Positions 21,847 to 31,468 of a DNA stretch of 64,000 nucleotides are shown here, piece after piece. The notes beneath the pieces are model-generated. The model was not told where the DNA came from. It worked only from the letters and a program-made list of their open reading frames with translations, and searched no databases. Numbering within the stretch: position 1 is the first letter of the stretch; each line of letters starts with the position of its first letter. The DNA is from Dryas octopetala. Lineage: Eukaryota > Streptophyta > Magnoliopsida > Rosales > Rosaceae. The position numbers and the translations under genes are program-made. The stretch spans positions 6,111,896-6,175,895 of the forward strand of contig OY992837.1 of the NCBI GenBank assembly GCA_963921425.1, in the 5' to 3' direction.

Positions 21847-23925
21847 ATGTCTACTCACCCAGAGTCTAGTGTAATTGGAATCCATGAATCCATTGGTTCC
21901 CCCCCATCCACACCCCAATCTAATTCTATTCCTAAATCCAGTAGAAGTGAAGTGTGGAACTGGTTTGAAAAAGTTGTTGAAATTGAAAATGGTAAATCTG
22001 TTACAAAAGCAAAATGTGCAATATGTGGAAAAAAATTAGATGGCAGTTCTTCAAATGGTACAACTCATTTAGCTCGTCATTATAGGAAACATATTGAAAG
22101 CCAAAATGTTAATATTGGTAATCAAATGCTTTTACAATCAAATGCTGCTGGTAATTTGTCAAATTTTGTTTATAAAGAGGAAAATGCTCGAAAAGAAGTT
22201 GTTGATTTTATAGTTAGGGCAGAATTACCTTTTACTTTCGTGGAAAAACATGATTTTAAAGGAATGATTCAAAGAGGCTTTACTCCACAATATAAAGGAA
22301 TTTCTGCCACAACTTGTAAAAGGGATGTTATGAAACTGTTTGTTGAAGGAAAATCTCAATTGCTGTCTTATTTTGAAAAATATGAAGGCAGAATTTGTTT
22401 GACTTCTGATGTTTGGTCTTCTAGACAAAAAATTGGTTTTATGTCATTAACTGCTCACTTCATTGATGCTGACTGGAATTTAAATAAAAGGATTATTTGT
22501 TTTAAAATGATTGAGTATCCACACAGTGGACAGTCACTTGCAACTCATATACATGAGGAACTCAACTCTTGGCGTATCCACAATAAAATTTTTTCAATTA
22601 CACTAGATAATGCTTCAAATAATGATGTTGTTGCTGATTTGCTGCCTTTATATCTTATGATTGATGATGTGCCTAGACAAATGTTTCATGTGCGTTGTTG
22701 TGCTCATGTTATGAACCTGATTGTGCAAGATGGTTTGGCTATTTTAGGTCCTTCTATTGATAAAATTGTTGCAATTGTGCGTAGTTTGAATTCTTCAAAT
22801 AAGAGACATGAAATTTGGAAAAAATGTTGTGTTGATGTTCGTTTGGATAAGAGAAACATAGACAATGATGTTCCTCATAGGTGGAATTCCACATATGCAT
22901 TGTTAGAAGTAGCCATTCAATATAAAGCTGCCTTGCATAGATATGTTCAGACAATAAATCAATCAACTAGAAGTTCTACTTTACCGATTCCATCTGAACA
23001 TGATTGGCTTGTTGCTCAGTTTGTTTGTGGTTTTTTAAAGACTTTTGATTCTTCAACAAAAATATTATGTGGTGTGTATTATCCTACTTCTAGTCGTGTG
23101 CTGACTTGTTTGATTGATATTCATTGTGCATTTCAATCATATTCTCATATTAATGCATTTCAAACTGCTATGGTTGCTATGAAAAGTAAATTTGATAAAT
23201 ATTGGGCAACTTTTCCTAAATTGTTTTGTTTTGCTACTGTTATGGATCCTAGGTTCAAAATTTGGGCAATTAGTGAGTGGTTAAATGTTATTGGTTGTGA
23301 GGAAGATGACATAAAGGTAAAGGTAGATGAAATTAAGTCTTCTCTGTTTAAATTGTATGACCATTACAAGTCTAATGTGCCTGCTGCATCATCACGAAAC
23401 TCTACTGAAACCACAACTAATCCTCAAAGTACTGTTTCTGGTAGTACTAGTTCTTCCCCAATTTCTATTCCTAACTTTCAAAACAGTGCTATGAGAGCCT
23501 TGAAAATGGCAAAGGTGCAATCCTCTGTTTGTTCTACTTCTGATTTGCAATACTATCTTGATGCACCAGTTTTAGATGATGTTGATGAAACTACATTTTC
23601 TGTTTTGGGATGGTGGAAATCACATGATACACAATATCCTGTGCTTTCCATCATGGCTCGTGATTTGCTAACTGTTCCAGCTTCAACTGTTGCATCCGAA
23701 GCTGCTTTTAGTGCAGGTGGTAGAGTGGTATCGGAGAAGAGGGCTAGCTTGAGTCCGAACACTATAGAAGCTCTAATCTGCGTCAAAGATTGGCGCTTAG
23801 CTGAGGCAAGAATGCAAGAGGCTGCTCAAGAGGAGGATTGGGCAGAGGATCTAATGAATATCAAGCTATCAAGACCTGAATTTGTTGAAGAAGAGACCCC
23901 TTCCCCTGCTGAATCAGCCACCTGA
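21847..23925 (+). CDS. hAT transposase with BED zinc finger (692 aa)
   Basis: The start is the ATG of MSTHPESSVIG, right after a likely TTTTTTTAG splice acceptor; an upstream open stretch begins without ATG and looks like leader or intron. Domains: a BED finger at about residues 35-83 (C57, C60, H78, H82), a central RNase-H-like fold with probable catalytic Asp in CLTSDVWSS (D188) and ITLDNASNND (D254), and the C-terminal hAT dimerisation region at about 590-670 (VLGWWKSH, then TVPASTVASEAAFSAGGRVV, then DWR). The Glu near 618 is the likely third catalytic residue. D188 and D254 are spaced like the Hermes DDE residues. The protein resembles plant RICESLEEPER/DAYSLEEPER-type sequences but here lies inside intact element ends, so it is a working-looking transposase rather than a domesticated gene. 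A leader intron (donor near 21520, acceptor at about 21656) is likely. Confidence 0.95.
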   Translation: MSTHPESSVIGIHESIGSPPSTPQSNSIPKSSRSEVWNWFEKVVEIENGKSVTKAKCAICGKKLDGSSSNGTTHLARHYRKHIESQNVNIGNQMLLQSNAAGNLSNFVYKEENARKEVVDFIVRAELPFTFVEKHDFKGMIQRGFTPQYKGISATTCKRDVMKLFVEGKSQLLSYFEKYEGRICLTSDVWSSRQKIGFMSLTAHFIDADWNLNKRIICFKMIEYPHSGQSLATHIHEELNSWRIHNKIFSITLDNASNNDVVADLLPLYLMIDDVPRQMFHVRCCAHVMNLIVQDGLAILGPSIDKIVAIVRSLNSSNKRHEIWKKCCVDVRLDKRNIDNDVPHRWNSTYALLEVAIQYKAALHRYVQTINQSTRSSTLPIPSEHDWLVAQFVCGFLKTFDSSTKILCGVYYPTSSRVLTCLIDIHCAFQSYSHINAFQTAMVAMKSKFDKYWATFPKLFCFATVMDPRFKIWAISEWLNVIGCEEDDIKVKVDEIKSSLFKLYDHYKSNVPAASSRNSTETTTNPQSTVSGSTSSSPISIPNFQNSAMRALKMAKVQSSVCSTSDLQYYLDAPVLDDVDETTFSVLGWWKSHDTQYPVLSIMARDLLTVPASTVASEAAFSAGGRVVSEKRASLSPNTIEALICVKDWRLAEARMQEAAQEEDWAEDLMNIKLSRPEFVEEETPSPAESAT

Positions 23926-24349
23926 TTAACTGATTTTATTTTTTCAGTTTCACTATTGGTTTGTAATTTGTAAACTCCATAAGGAGTTAAGCACCATAAC
24001 TCATAACTGCATATTGTTACTTTTAGTATAATTAAATCAATACATTTCAGTTTTGAGGGTTGTGTATGTGCCAACCTAGTTGGGATGTACATGTGAAATG
24101 CAAATGATAGATAGGTTGTGTAGGTGCCAACCTAGTTGGGATGTACACATTCTATAGTGATGCATTTCCCCCTCTATTTATAATTAAATTATATGTTGTT
24201 AACTTGTTAAATTGTGACTTTGGGAGCTGACATTGCAAAATTTTGGCAAGTTAAAACCAATGAATTAGATCTGCTAAGTTTTATAGTTATAATAGACATA
24301 AATTAGGCAATAAATTAAGCAATTTGAGAAGCCAAAAAAGCCTAATTTG

Positions 24350-24575
24350 GGCTGCCCGTTCGGGCTTATTGGGCTGCCCGTTCGGGCCTAGTCCGGCCCG
24401 GCTCTAAAGCCCGTTAGTCTCAAGCCCGATGGGTGGGCTTCGGATTTGTGTATTCAAGCCCAAGCCCAGCCCGGCCCGGCCCGAAAGTTCTGTTGGGCTC
24501 TTGTACTTCAAGCCCGAGCCCGGCCCGAGCCCGAAAGATTGGGCCTGGGCCAGCCCGGCCCGGCCCATTGCCGAC
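24350..24575. repeat. Right subterminal GGCCC repeat array of the hAT element
   Basis: Repeats of GGCCCGGCCCG, AAGCCCG and GGGCTGCCCGTTCGGGC lead up to the right TIR. They mirror the left array and are probable transposase-binding sites. Confidence 0.85.
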
Positions 24576-24588
24576 CCCTAATTTGGTA

Positions 24589-25157
24589 CAACGCGGACCT
24601 TTGTCTTTCGGTACATTTAATCTCAATTCTTCATTGTTAATTAGTTCCACTTATTTAGTGTAGTATTTATTATTGTTTAGTTCCACAGCTCCACTAGTGT
24701 AGTAATGTAGTATTTATTAGGTAATTAGCATTAACAACAATTTGATGATGTGGGTCTATCATTTTAATCACTTCACACCTCATCAATCAAGGCAACTTTC
24801 TCGTAAGATTGGCAACAATTGCAGGAAGAAATTAATACTCACCCCATGTGCCCATGTGTTTTAAAATGTAACATTTTATCTCATTTCAGTGTTTAAAATA
24901 TTGGGGATGGAAATGATGTTACCAAAATACCAATAATATTTTACTTTTCAGAAGCGCATTTGTTATGCATGTGCAGTGTGATGTAAGTTATAATATAAAG
25001 AGATAAAGTGAATATGTTAGATGAAAGTGAGTGGTTGGGTATAGAAGTATAGAAATTGCCAAATTGAGATATTAATACGTAAGTAATTACTATAATAACT
25101 AGAGGTTTAAATCAATTATTAAATTTATTGTATAATGTAATAAGCGCATACAAGACT
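24589..25157. other. Intergenic, right flank of the hAT insertion
   Basis: AT-rich. The first part was joined to the GT14 leader before the insertion and may hold that gene's original promoter. No gene is seen. Confidence 0.5.
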
Positions 25158-25858
25158 TTATCTTAGTAATAATGTGGATTTAACACTTATTGCCATCATA
25201 TATAAAATTACAATTTCAAAGGCTGAAAGCAGCATATATACATGAAAAGGGTTTAGTTTTGAGAATGATACAACAGTGGTAATATTAACTTGTATGTTGT
25301 ATATGCCCCAACCCCAAGAGCCAAACCTATAGAAACTGCTGCTACGACTTCCACAGCAGTCGACTTCCACAGCAGTCCTTTCATTAATATTCAACCATGA
25401 GACTAATTTGTTGAGGCCAAGTCGATCTGCTATGGTGGCTGATTTATGAACCTTCTTAGGCACAATTATAGAAAACACACCTCCTTCAAATTTTGTTTGA
25501 ATATTGCACAACTCATAGTCGACTTTTGCAGGGAGTTGTACTTCTTTGTGAAAGGGCTTCAATATTGTGGGTGCTCCTTTCATAGTAAGCTCACTTTCTC
25601 CATAGATTGATATTTTGTTGCAACCTGCATAAACTTTTATATTGTCCCGTCGAAAGCCTACAAAAAAATTAAAAGGAAAATTGAAAACTATTTAAATCCT
25701 ACTTTCAAACCCTAATGAAAACTTGAACTGACATTGGATTTGATTTTTATGCTAGTTGAATATATATTACCTTGAAGATGAACTCTTAGAGTGTCTTTGG
25801 TTTCCTCTCTTTGCCATTTGCAAAAGGGTTCGAAAGATTCATAAACCTTGGTGTCCAT
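25158..25858 (-). CDS. RTM2-like HSP20-domain protein with frameshifted C-terminus (two exons, 195 aa)
   Basis: Exon 1 (25858-25771) begins MDTKVYESFEPFCKW. Exon 2 (25657-25158) joins in phase 1 to give GFRRDNIKVYAGCNKISIYG. Residues 1 to about 100 form an alpha-crystallin (HSP20-like) domain of the plant RTM2 type, ending in FEGGVFSIIVPKK. RTM2 of Arabidopsis limits long-distance movement of potyviruses in phloem; RTM2-like relatives have varied or unknown roles, so that function is not claimed. Family members usually end in a transmembrane anchor. Here a perfect 16-bp tandem duplication (25346-25377) shifts the frame after residue 128, and the encoded tail is unrelated to an anchor, although its last part is partly hydrophobic. 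The allele may be impaired or mislocalised. Confidence 0.8.
25346..25377. repeat. 16-bp tandem duplication causing a frameshift
   Basis: The unit GACTTCCACAGCAGTC occurs twice, head to tail without mismatch (25346-25361 and 25362-25377). It lies in exon 2 of the RTM2-like gene and, being 16 bp, shifts the reading frame. Confidence 0.95.
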
Positions 25859-28800
25859 GCGTTGGATGTTTCTGTTTCAATTAGCTATAGCTAGGTTTCT
25901 GAAATTAAGACATGTATATAACTATATATATATATATAATATTTTATTGATTATGTTGTACGTGATCTGGTTAGCTATATGGGCATCTTAATTTCCCCCT
26001 TTTATCTCCATTTGCATGTCTTTGACAAAGAATATTTTCACAAAACTTTACCAATTGTAATGGAATCATTCTTTCTTCTCTTGGTTGGTTTCAGAAGCTT
26101 TTCGATATGGGTTCCCCATATGAATGGACCTTCCTTAATTCTTTATGTATTAGGCTATTAGCTAGGTGAGACATATACATACCTTGCATATCCTGCGATC
26201 GGAGTGGTAATTATTCCTTCCTAGGAATAACGCTAAGGATTTGAATCCTCTCTTAAACGAGCTAATCTTCTAATTTTATTATGTTTTTTATTATAAGATA
26301 CCATAGTAACAATATTTTAAGATTTTACAGCCTATAATAATTAAAGACTTTTATCTTTCATTTTAATTTGTAAAACATGAATTTATCTTGAGGAAAAAGA
26401 AACATGAGTTGACTTGGGTGAGCGGCTTCTTGTTTCTAATGTGCCGTCTCCTGCAAAACCAACCCTTGGTAGGTCATGGTTTCTCTGTTATCTGTAATCT
26501 CTATCTCTCAGTTATTTTTATATAGGTTGGCCACAGACACTTTGCTTAATAACTCTCAGATCTCTCTCTGTCTCTCTCCCCCTCTCTCTCATATGTGCAA
26601 AGATCAGATTAATTTCAATAGTGTGCTCTGCATCATGATTCATAGCAAAAATAGATGATCGTATTGAAAGCATATGGTGATATGGTCACCATGGCAAACA
26701 AGCTAGGTGCCTCTCTCTCTAAAAGGGCAATCAAAGCCAAACAAGAAAATGGCCAAAGAATTGGAAGATCAACCAAACAACCAAGACGTACAACAGAAAA
26801 ATAAAAATTGTACACAATACAAAATATAAATTGGTAATTATAAGGAGAGAATCACCTATATATTGTCCACAGTTTTGTCTCTCAAACTATAAAGTTAGAG
26901 AAGAAAAACCATGGTAGACAAGGAAATAGTTTTGGAGGAGACGAACATTCAAAAAAGGAAAAAAAAAAAAGGCAGTAAGAACTGTTTTTTTTCTCACCTT
27001 TTTTTTTCTAATTATTTTATTTGAAGTTACAGCCCAAAGTTACATGATATCTTATAATAAAAAGCTTATCAAGGTTAAGAGATTTGCAACAGCTTAATTA
27101 GGAAATGATCCAAATTAATCCTATAGGTTTCTAGCTACTTCATAACCCGGTGTAACGACCCACCCAAAGTTTTAGGCAAGACTTTGACCATTGTGTCCTT
27201 TATAGCTAAACTTGTGTGTACATGTATAAGTATTTAAATTCTAAACCTTGCCTACACTTCAATTTGAAGGTTTATTTAATTTATAGGTACACAGATGACC
27301 GCCTGAATGCGTCAAAGGGCAAAGTCTTTGTGCTGAGAACACAAATTAATAAGACAATACTGGAAAAAGGTCTTGCTACGAAATGGGCCATATCTGATCA
27401 TGAGTTCATGACTCATGTTGATTTGTGACAATGGAAATTTCCTCCCTAATTAAAATAACTGAATCATTTGGCTTCCCAAGCTAACCAAACTAGTACAGGG
27501 TGCACGTGAACCATACATAAACAATTTACAATAATTGACACCTCCATATGTATACAGAATATATATATATATATTTATACATGGAGTTATCCAAATAAGC
27601 ATTAATGATACAAGTTTATTGTTTTGGAAAAAAATTTGATGTGACTAATATTTTTATATGAAGTGTGTTATAATATGAGTGAACAAAATATTTATAGTAT
27701 AGATATAATATTAATAAATTATAAATATATACTTGTTTTCAATATACTCACAATGCTGCAAGATAAGAAAACTTCTATCTATGTATATACTTTCCATTCA
27801 ATATCATTAAAAAAATAAACCCATAAACATACACGTTTATCTCCACTGCAAGATTATATATCCACCTAATTAGTTACACAGCTATACACAATGAAGTCGT
27901 TAATTATCATTAATTTCATTACTGATCAATGAAGAAATATGCATGTGAGTATGTGACAACCAACTAGCTAGCTAGGTGGCACCATCTAATCAAACATTAA
28001 ACATCGACTGAGTTGACGTGTTCACTTAGACTTCTGTTGTTCAAGCAAGAAACGAATTTCGTTTCTTTTCAATTAATTTTTTTTTTTTGGTCAAAATTAT
28101 TAAATTACAAAGCAACAACATCATATGATTCATATTACGTGTTGTATGAACTCACACCCTTCTAAAGAAAACATCATGACTTAACCACTCCACTACACAC
28201 AGTCACACACACTACAGTGCTTCTCACACACTACTCAAGCGAAAAAACTACCGGAAAATATATAACACGTACGTATGCACCAAATCCTTAATTGAAATGA
28301 AGGACAGAACTACTTAAAAACCAAAAAGAGGGCAAAAATTTTATATTTCTTTAATCAGAAGGGCTAATTCGAAATTAAATTTGATGCCATGATTGCCATT
28401 AAAGAAACACGGGCTACATTTATAATTAACCAAAAAGACATGGGAATATTAAAAATATTAACGGGACAAAAAACCGAAAAGGGCTGCTGCATGTATATGA
28501 TCCACTTGTCACAAATCACTTCGCTCAACTCCACTGGTTTTTTTTTTTTTTTTTTCCAATTTTTCTTCTCCCGATTTTCACATGCCTGACAGTTATAAAC
28601 TTATAATTGAGCTCAAACAACCTTCAATTTTATAAAATTAAAACTGTGAGAATTGAAAATGAATCATAAATTTATTACTACAATTTCTAGCATTAATTTC
28701 TCAAACCCTTTTGAGTTTTGATCTCCAGTAAAAATTAAGCTAACCAAACTAACTAGCTACAAAACTTAATTTGTTGTCGGCGAGTAATATCGAAACTTGA

Positions 28801-28954
28801 AAAAGCAAAAAAGAATTAAGCAATATATTTCTAGCTGCTCCCACATGTTGTCATCATCATCATCATCTTCTTCCAGCAAAAGTGCAAAACCCAACACTAT
28901 AAAATTAAAAAAAAAAAAAAAAAAAAAAAAAGCAAAAACCCCAAAAATTTTGTG
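25859..28954. other. Intergenic region, about 3.1 kb
   Basis: AT-rich intergenic DNA with a TA-rich upstream region for the RTM2-like gene near 25915-25945. A short open stretch at about 27287-27428 (TDDRLNASKGKVFVLRTQ..., preceded by a TTTATAG acceptor-like site) has coding-like composition but no family match. A tRNA-like fragment lies at 28144-28200, and homopolymer runs at 28540-28556 and 28908-28931. Confidence 0.45.
28144..28200 (-). repeat. tRNA-like (SINE-type) fragment
   Basis: On the minus strand GTAGTGGAGTGGTTAAGTCA resembles an A box and GTGTGAGTTCATACAAC a degenerate B box, in tRNA-like order. No complete tRNA fold is present. Confidence 0.3.
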
Positions 28955-29485
28955 TCAAACCAAATTGGAAGCGTCAGGCAAACCTTGTTGCAGATCATCG
29001 CGATCTCCGGCGGCCGCCGCAACTCTATTATTACTACTACTCCGTTCGACAGCGACGGAAGCTCGACAAATGGGGCAGTTGGAGTGCTCCTTAAACCACA
29101 TGTTAATACAAGAAGCGTGGAAGGAGTGCTTGCACGCGCTCAGCTGCCGCACCTCTTCGCCGTCGGCGAAGACAGAGAGGCACACAGGGCACTCCGTCCC
29201 GATGTCCTTCACGTGGGTCTCTTTCTGGTACTTGAGGTCCGACATCGCCTCGGGGCGGTTCTGGGGCTCGGGTTCAGTCCGGTTCGGGTCGGTGCGGTGG
29301 CGGTTATGGCGGCGGAAGGGGTTGGGAGGACACTTGATGGCGAAGAAGAAGGCGTAGATGAGGGCGGGGATGCTGATGACGGCGATGAGGCCGAGGATGA
29401 ATTCGAGGGCGGAGAAGTCTACGCTTCGCGGCGGCGCTGGGAAGGGCGGGGGCGGTTTGTTTAGGATGGTCGGTGCGCTCTCCAT
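28955..29485 (-). CDS. RING-H2 finger E3 ubiquitin ligase, ATL type (176 aa, intronless)
   Basis: The start codon at 29483-29485 begins MESAPTILNKPPPPFP. One hydrophobic helix lies at about residues 28-50 (LEFILGLIAVISIPALIYAF). The RING-H2 finger follows, CPVCLSVFADGEEVRQLSAC, then KHSFHASC, then CPIC, with the pattern C-x2-C-x15-C-x-H-x2-H-x2-C-x10-C-x2-C and the Trp needed for E2 contact (INMWF). A single N-terminal membrane helix plus RING-H2 and no intron are typical of the plant ATL family of membrane-bound ubiquitin ligases, many of which act in defence or hormone signalling. Substrates cannot be inferred. The leader carries a CT tract 4 bp upstream of the ATG. Longer upstream frames starting at 29695 run through that tract and are not supported. 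Confidence 0.9.
   Translation of the reverse strand: MESAPTILNKPPPPFPAPPRSVDFSALEFILGLIAVISIPALIYAFFFAIKCPPNPFRRHNRHRTDPNRTEPEPQNRPEAMSDLKYQKETHVKDIGTECPVCLSVFADGEEVRQLSACKHSFHASCINMWFKEHSNCPICRASVAVERSSSNNRVAAAAGDRDDLQQGLPDASNLV

Positions 29486-29489
<4 letters not shown>

Positions 29490-29518
<29 letters not shown>
29490..29518. repeat. (GA)n tract just upstream of the ATL start codon
   Basis: About 14 GA units (CT in the mRNA sense), followed by an A run (T in the mRNA sense), ending 4 bp before the ATG of the RING-H2 gene at 28955-29485. Confidence 0.93.
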
Positions 29519-29522
<4 letters not shown>

Positions 29523-30385
29523 AAAAAGGTGAGGTTTTGGAATTTTATTTTTTGAGTTTTTGTTGGAGTTGGGAGATGAAGGTTGGAGTTTTGTGTGAAT
29601 GGAAGCGAGTGTGAGACAGTGAGAGTGTGTTGTGTTTTTCTTTGGATTTGTGTGGGAGCAATTATTGAAGGGGAATATGTGGGGTTCCAGGACAAGTTTT
29701 TAGTAATATCACAGATAGATGGCTACATGTTTTACTACAGTTATTATCATCATGGAATAATTGTACAATGCAGAAACATCCATCCGTATTAATTTAATTT
29801 GTAAACAATTTTTTGATCATAGGTGTTAGGTGTTAGGTGTTGATGTGTTCATTTTTTCACTATTATATTTAGGTTAGATGTGTTTTAACATGTAATGTCT
29901 TGTAAATGACTAAATGCTATTGTTATCATGATCAGAAGTTTGTTTATGGTACAAATATTATATTACATAATAACGCAAAAGTAAATTGATCTAAATTTGA
30001 GTGGTTAAAAATATATTTGCATGAAGATTTTTTTCAGGATGAGATTGAGATGTTGAGTATGTCGGTAGATTACAGCAGATTTGTTTTGGTCCTACTGGCA
30101 GGAACTTGTTAGTGATTTGGACCTCGGGTTGGGTAAGTCGAGTAAATCCAGCCCAGCTAGGGTGAAGCTGGGCCCGTAGGCATGGCCCGGTAGCATTGCA
30201 GATTCTGTAATGGCCTAGACCTAGAGTCATGTCGATCTGTACCTTCTCACTGCGCCATTTTGCAATAAAATGATAAACAAGAAACAAAACTCTAAACGAC
30301 TGCTGATTAGGATGAGGGTGCATGTATGAGCATGCATGAAGGAGTCAAATGCTTCTTCTGTTCTTTTCCTTGGCGCAGCTAGCTA

Positions 30386-30480
30386 GACCATCCTGGACTT
30401 GAACCAGAGACTTTGCCCATGAAGTTAATCATCTTGGTGCCCAACTAATCGGGAGAGAATCAATAGATTCCTTTCAGGAG
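30386..30480 (-). pseudogene. Plastid-derived trnI-GAU fragment (NUPT)
   Basis: On the minus strand 30416-30386 reads AAAGTCTCTGGTTCAAGTCC followed by AGGATGG, which is the T arm and acceptor 3' side of plastid tRNA-Ile(GAU). The preceding 60 bp, including TGGGAGAGAATC-like sequence, resembles the end of the trnI intron from the plastid rRNA operon. Only the second exon and part of the intron are present and several bases differ, so it cannot encode a tRNA. It is a nuclear copy of plastid DNA. The outer limits are approximate. Confidence 0.6.
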
Positions 30481-30568
30481 CGAAATGATCTAGACAGAGA
30501 GAAATGTTGGCTACCTTCTCCTTCAACTTTTTTTCTTCTCATTCTCATTCGTCAATGTAATCTTATTA

Positions 30569-30772
30569 CATTTTTAGATCACTATTTAAAAATCATATCT
30601 ACAAAAGATTAATCAAATAAAAAATTATTTAATTATGTAATTGTTATCAAATAAACATATAGTTTTGGTAACTATTAGATTCATCATATGTTTATTAATT
30701 TCATAACAATTACATAATCAATTTGATTGATTTTTTGTATAAAAGACTTTAATTTTAAGGGATCTAAAAATG
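30569..30772. mobile_element. Foldback (long inverted repeat) MITE-like element
   Basis: Both ends begin CATTTTTAGATC when read inward, and the arms remain similar for about 90 bp, including shared TTATGTAATTGTTAT and AAACATAT blocks. The RNA of this 204-bp AT-rich segment could fold into a long hairpin. The superfamily was not fixed because no clear target duplication was found. Confidence 0.6.
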
Positions 30773-30935
30773 AATTATGAGAGTATAGTGCAGAAAGATG
30801 ATTTCTGAGTTATATATACCCTCAAGGCCTCATCACAATAATTCATACAATTGACCAAACATTTACACGATAGGTCCAATTTTTCCTTAATTCAGCAAAG
30901 CACGTGCTAACTTGAGTAATGCCCAACTAAACAGC

Positions 30936-31400
30936 TTAACTTGTAAAAGTTGGCATCGCTAACACAACGTGGTGTTGTTGTTGTTGTTGGGGAGGAGGCA
31001 TAACATGTACATGAGTGCGACAAAGCGGGCAATTAGAGTGTGAGTGAAGCCACACATCAATGCAGCCCACATGAAACAAGTGCATGCATTCAGGCAACAC
31101 CCGAATCGTCTCCCCATCTTTGAACTCGCACAAGCACACCGCGCACAATCCCTCTTTGCACTCTCTCCCGTACCTGAACATCGGCATCAACTGCGCCGCC
31201 GAATTCTGTTGGTTCATAATTTGAACCCCTTGTTGTTCACTTTGTTGTGCCACGGCGTTTTGTATGCGGCTTTGGGTGCAGCAACAGCCGTTGACGAGGC
31301 AATGGTAGGTCGCCACAATGATGGCTCCCGCGGTGACCCCCATAAGGCCTATGAGGATTGGACTGAATTCAAGTCTCCGGTGTTGCTGTGATCCGTCCAT
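30936..31400 (-). CDS. RING-H2 finger E3 ubiquitin ligase, ATL type (154 aa, intronless)
   Basis: The ATG at 31398-31400 lies in a good context (CCACCATGG). A single hydrophobic helix occupies about residues 13-35 ([20 protein letters not shown]) and is followed by a Cys-rich patch. The RING-H2 finger at about 86-127 reads [20 protein letters not shown], then MHLFHVGC, then CPLC, with [10 protein letters not shown] between the last pairs, giving C-x2-C-x15-C-x-H-x2-H-x2-C-x10-C-x2-C. The product is a small membrane-anchored ubiquitin ligase of the ATL class. The tail has a glutamine run. It lies 1.45 kb from the other RING-H2 gene on the same strand, but the two proteins differ strongly outside the finger, so this is not a recent tandem duplication. 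A very long CT tract abuts its start codon. Confidence 0.9.
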   Translation of the reverse strand: MDGSQQHRRLEFSPILIGLMGVTAGAIIVATYHCLVNGCCCTQSRIQNAVAQQSEQQGVQIMNQQNSAAQLMPMFRYGRECKEGLCAVCLCEFKDGETIRVLPECMHLFHVGCIDVWLHSHSNCPLCRTHVHVMPPPQQQQQHHVVLAMPTFTS

Positions 31401-31402
31401 GG

Positions 31403-31404
<2 letters not shown>

Positions 31405-31463
<59 letters not shown>
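31405..31463. repeat. (GA)n tract abutting an ATL start codon
   Basis: About 29 GA units (CT in the mRNA sense) end only 4 bp before the ATG at 31400. If transcribed, the ribosome would scan directly through a pyrimidine tract into the start codon. Confidence 0.95.

Positions 31464-31468
<5 letters not shown>

Larger units (their letters stand above)
18754..24580. mobile_element. hAT DNA transposon, apparently autonomous (5,827 bp)
   Basis: The ends are TAGGGCTCACCAA on the left and, read inward from the right, TAGGGGTCGGCAA (10/13 match). A perfect 8-bp target duplication ATTTGGTA flanks the element at 18746-18753 and 24581-24588. Both ends carry subterminal GGCCC-rich arrays, and the interior holds one intact transposase gene (21847-23925). 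An 8-bp duplication, short TIRs and a BED-finger transposase define the hAT superfamily. The element also contains a 347-bp tandem repeat, a 170-bp tandem repeat in the transposase leader, and a tRNA-like fragment. The intact reading frame and perfect duplication suggest a young copy. It sits in the 5' flank of the GT14 gene. Confidence 0.95.

Noticed and set aside
28797-29464. Plus-strand ORFs opposite the first RING-H2 gene
   Set aside because: They are antisense shadows of a convincing RING-H2 coding sequence.
29486-29695. Extended N-terminus of the first RING-H2 protein
   Set aside because: It would translate the CT tract and leader into a Ser/Leu run; the ATG at 29485 gives the normal ATL N-terminus.
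28955-31400. The two RING-H2 genes as a recent tandem duplication
   Set aside because: Outside the finger their sequences differ strongly, including the membrane helix and tails, so they are separate ATL members.
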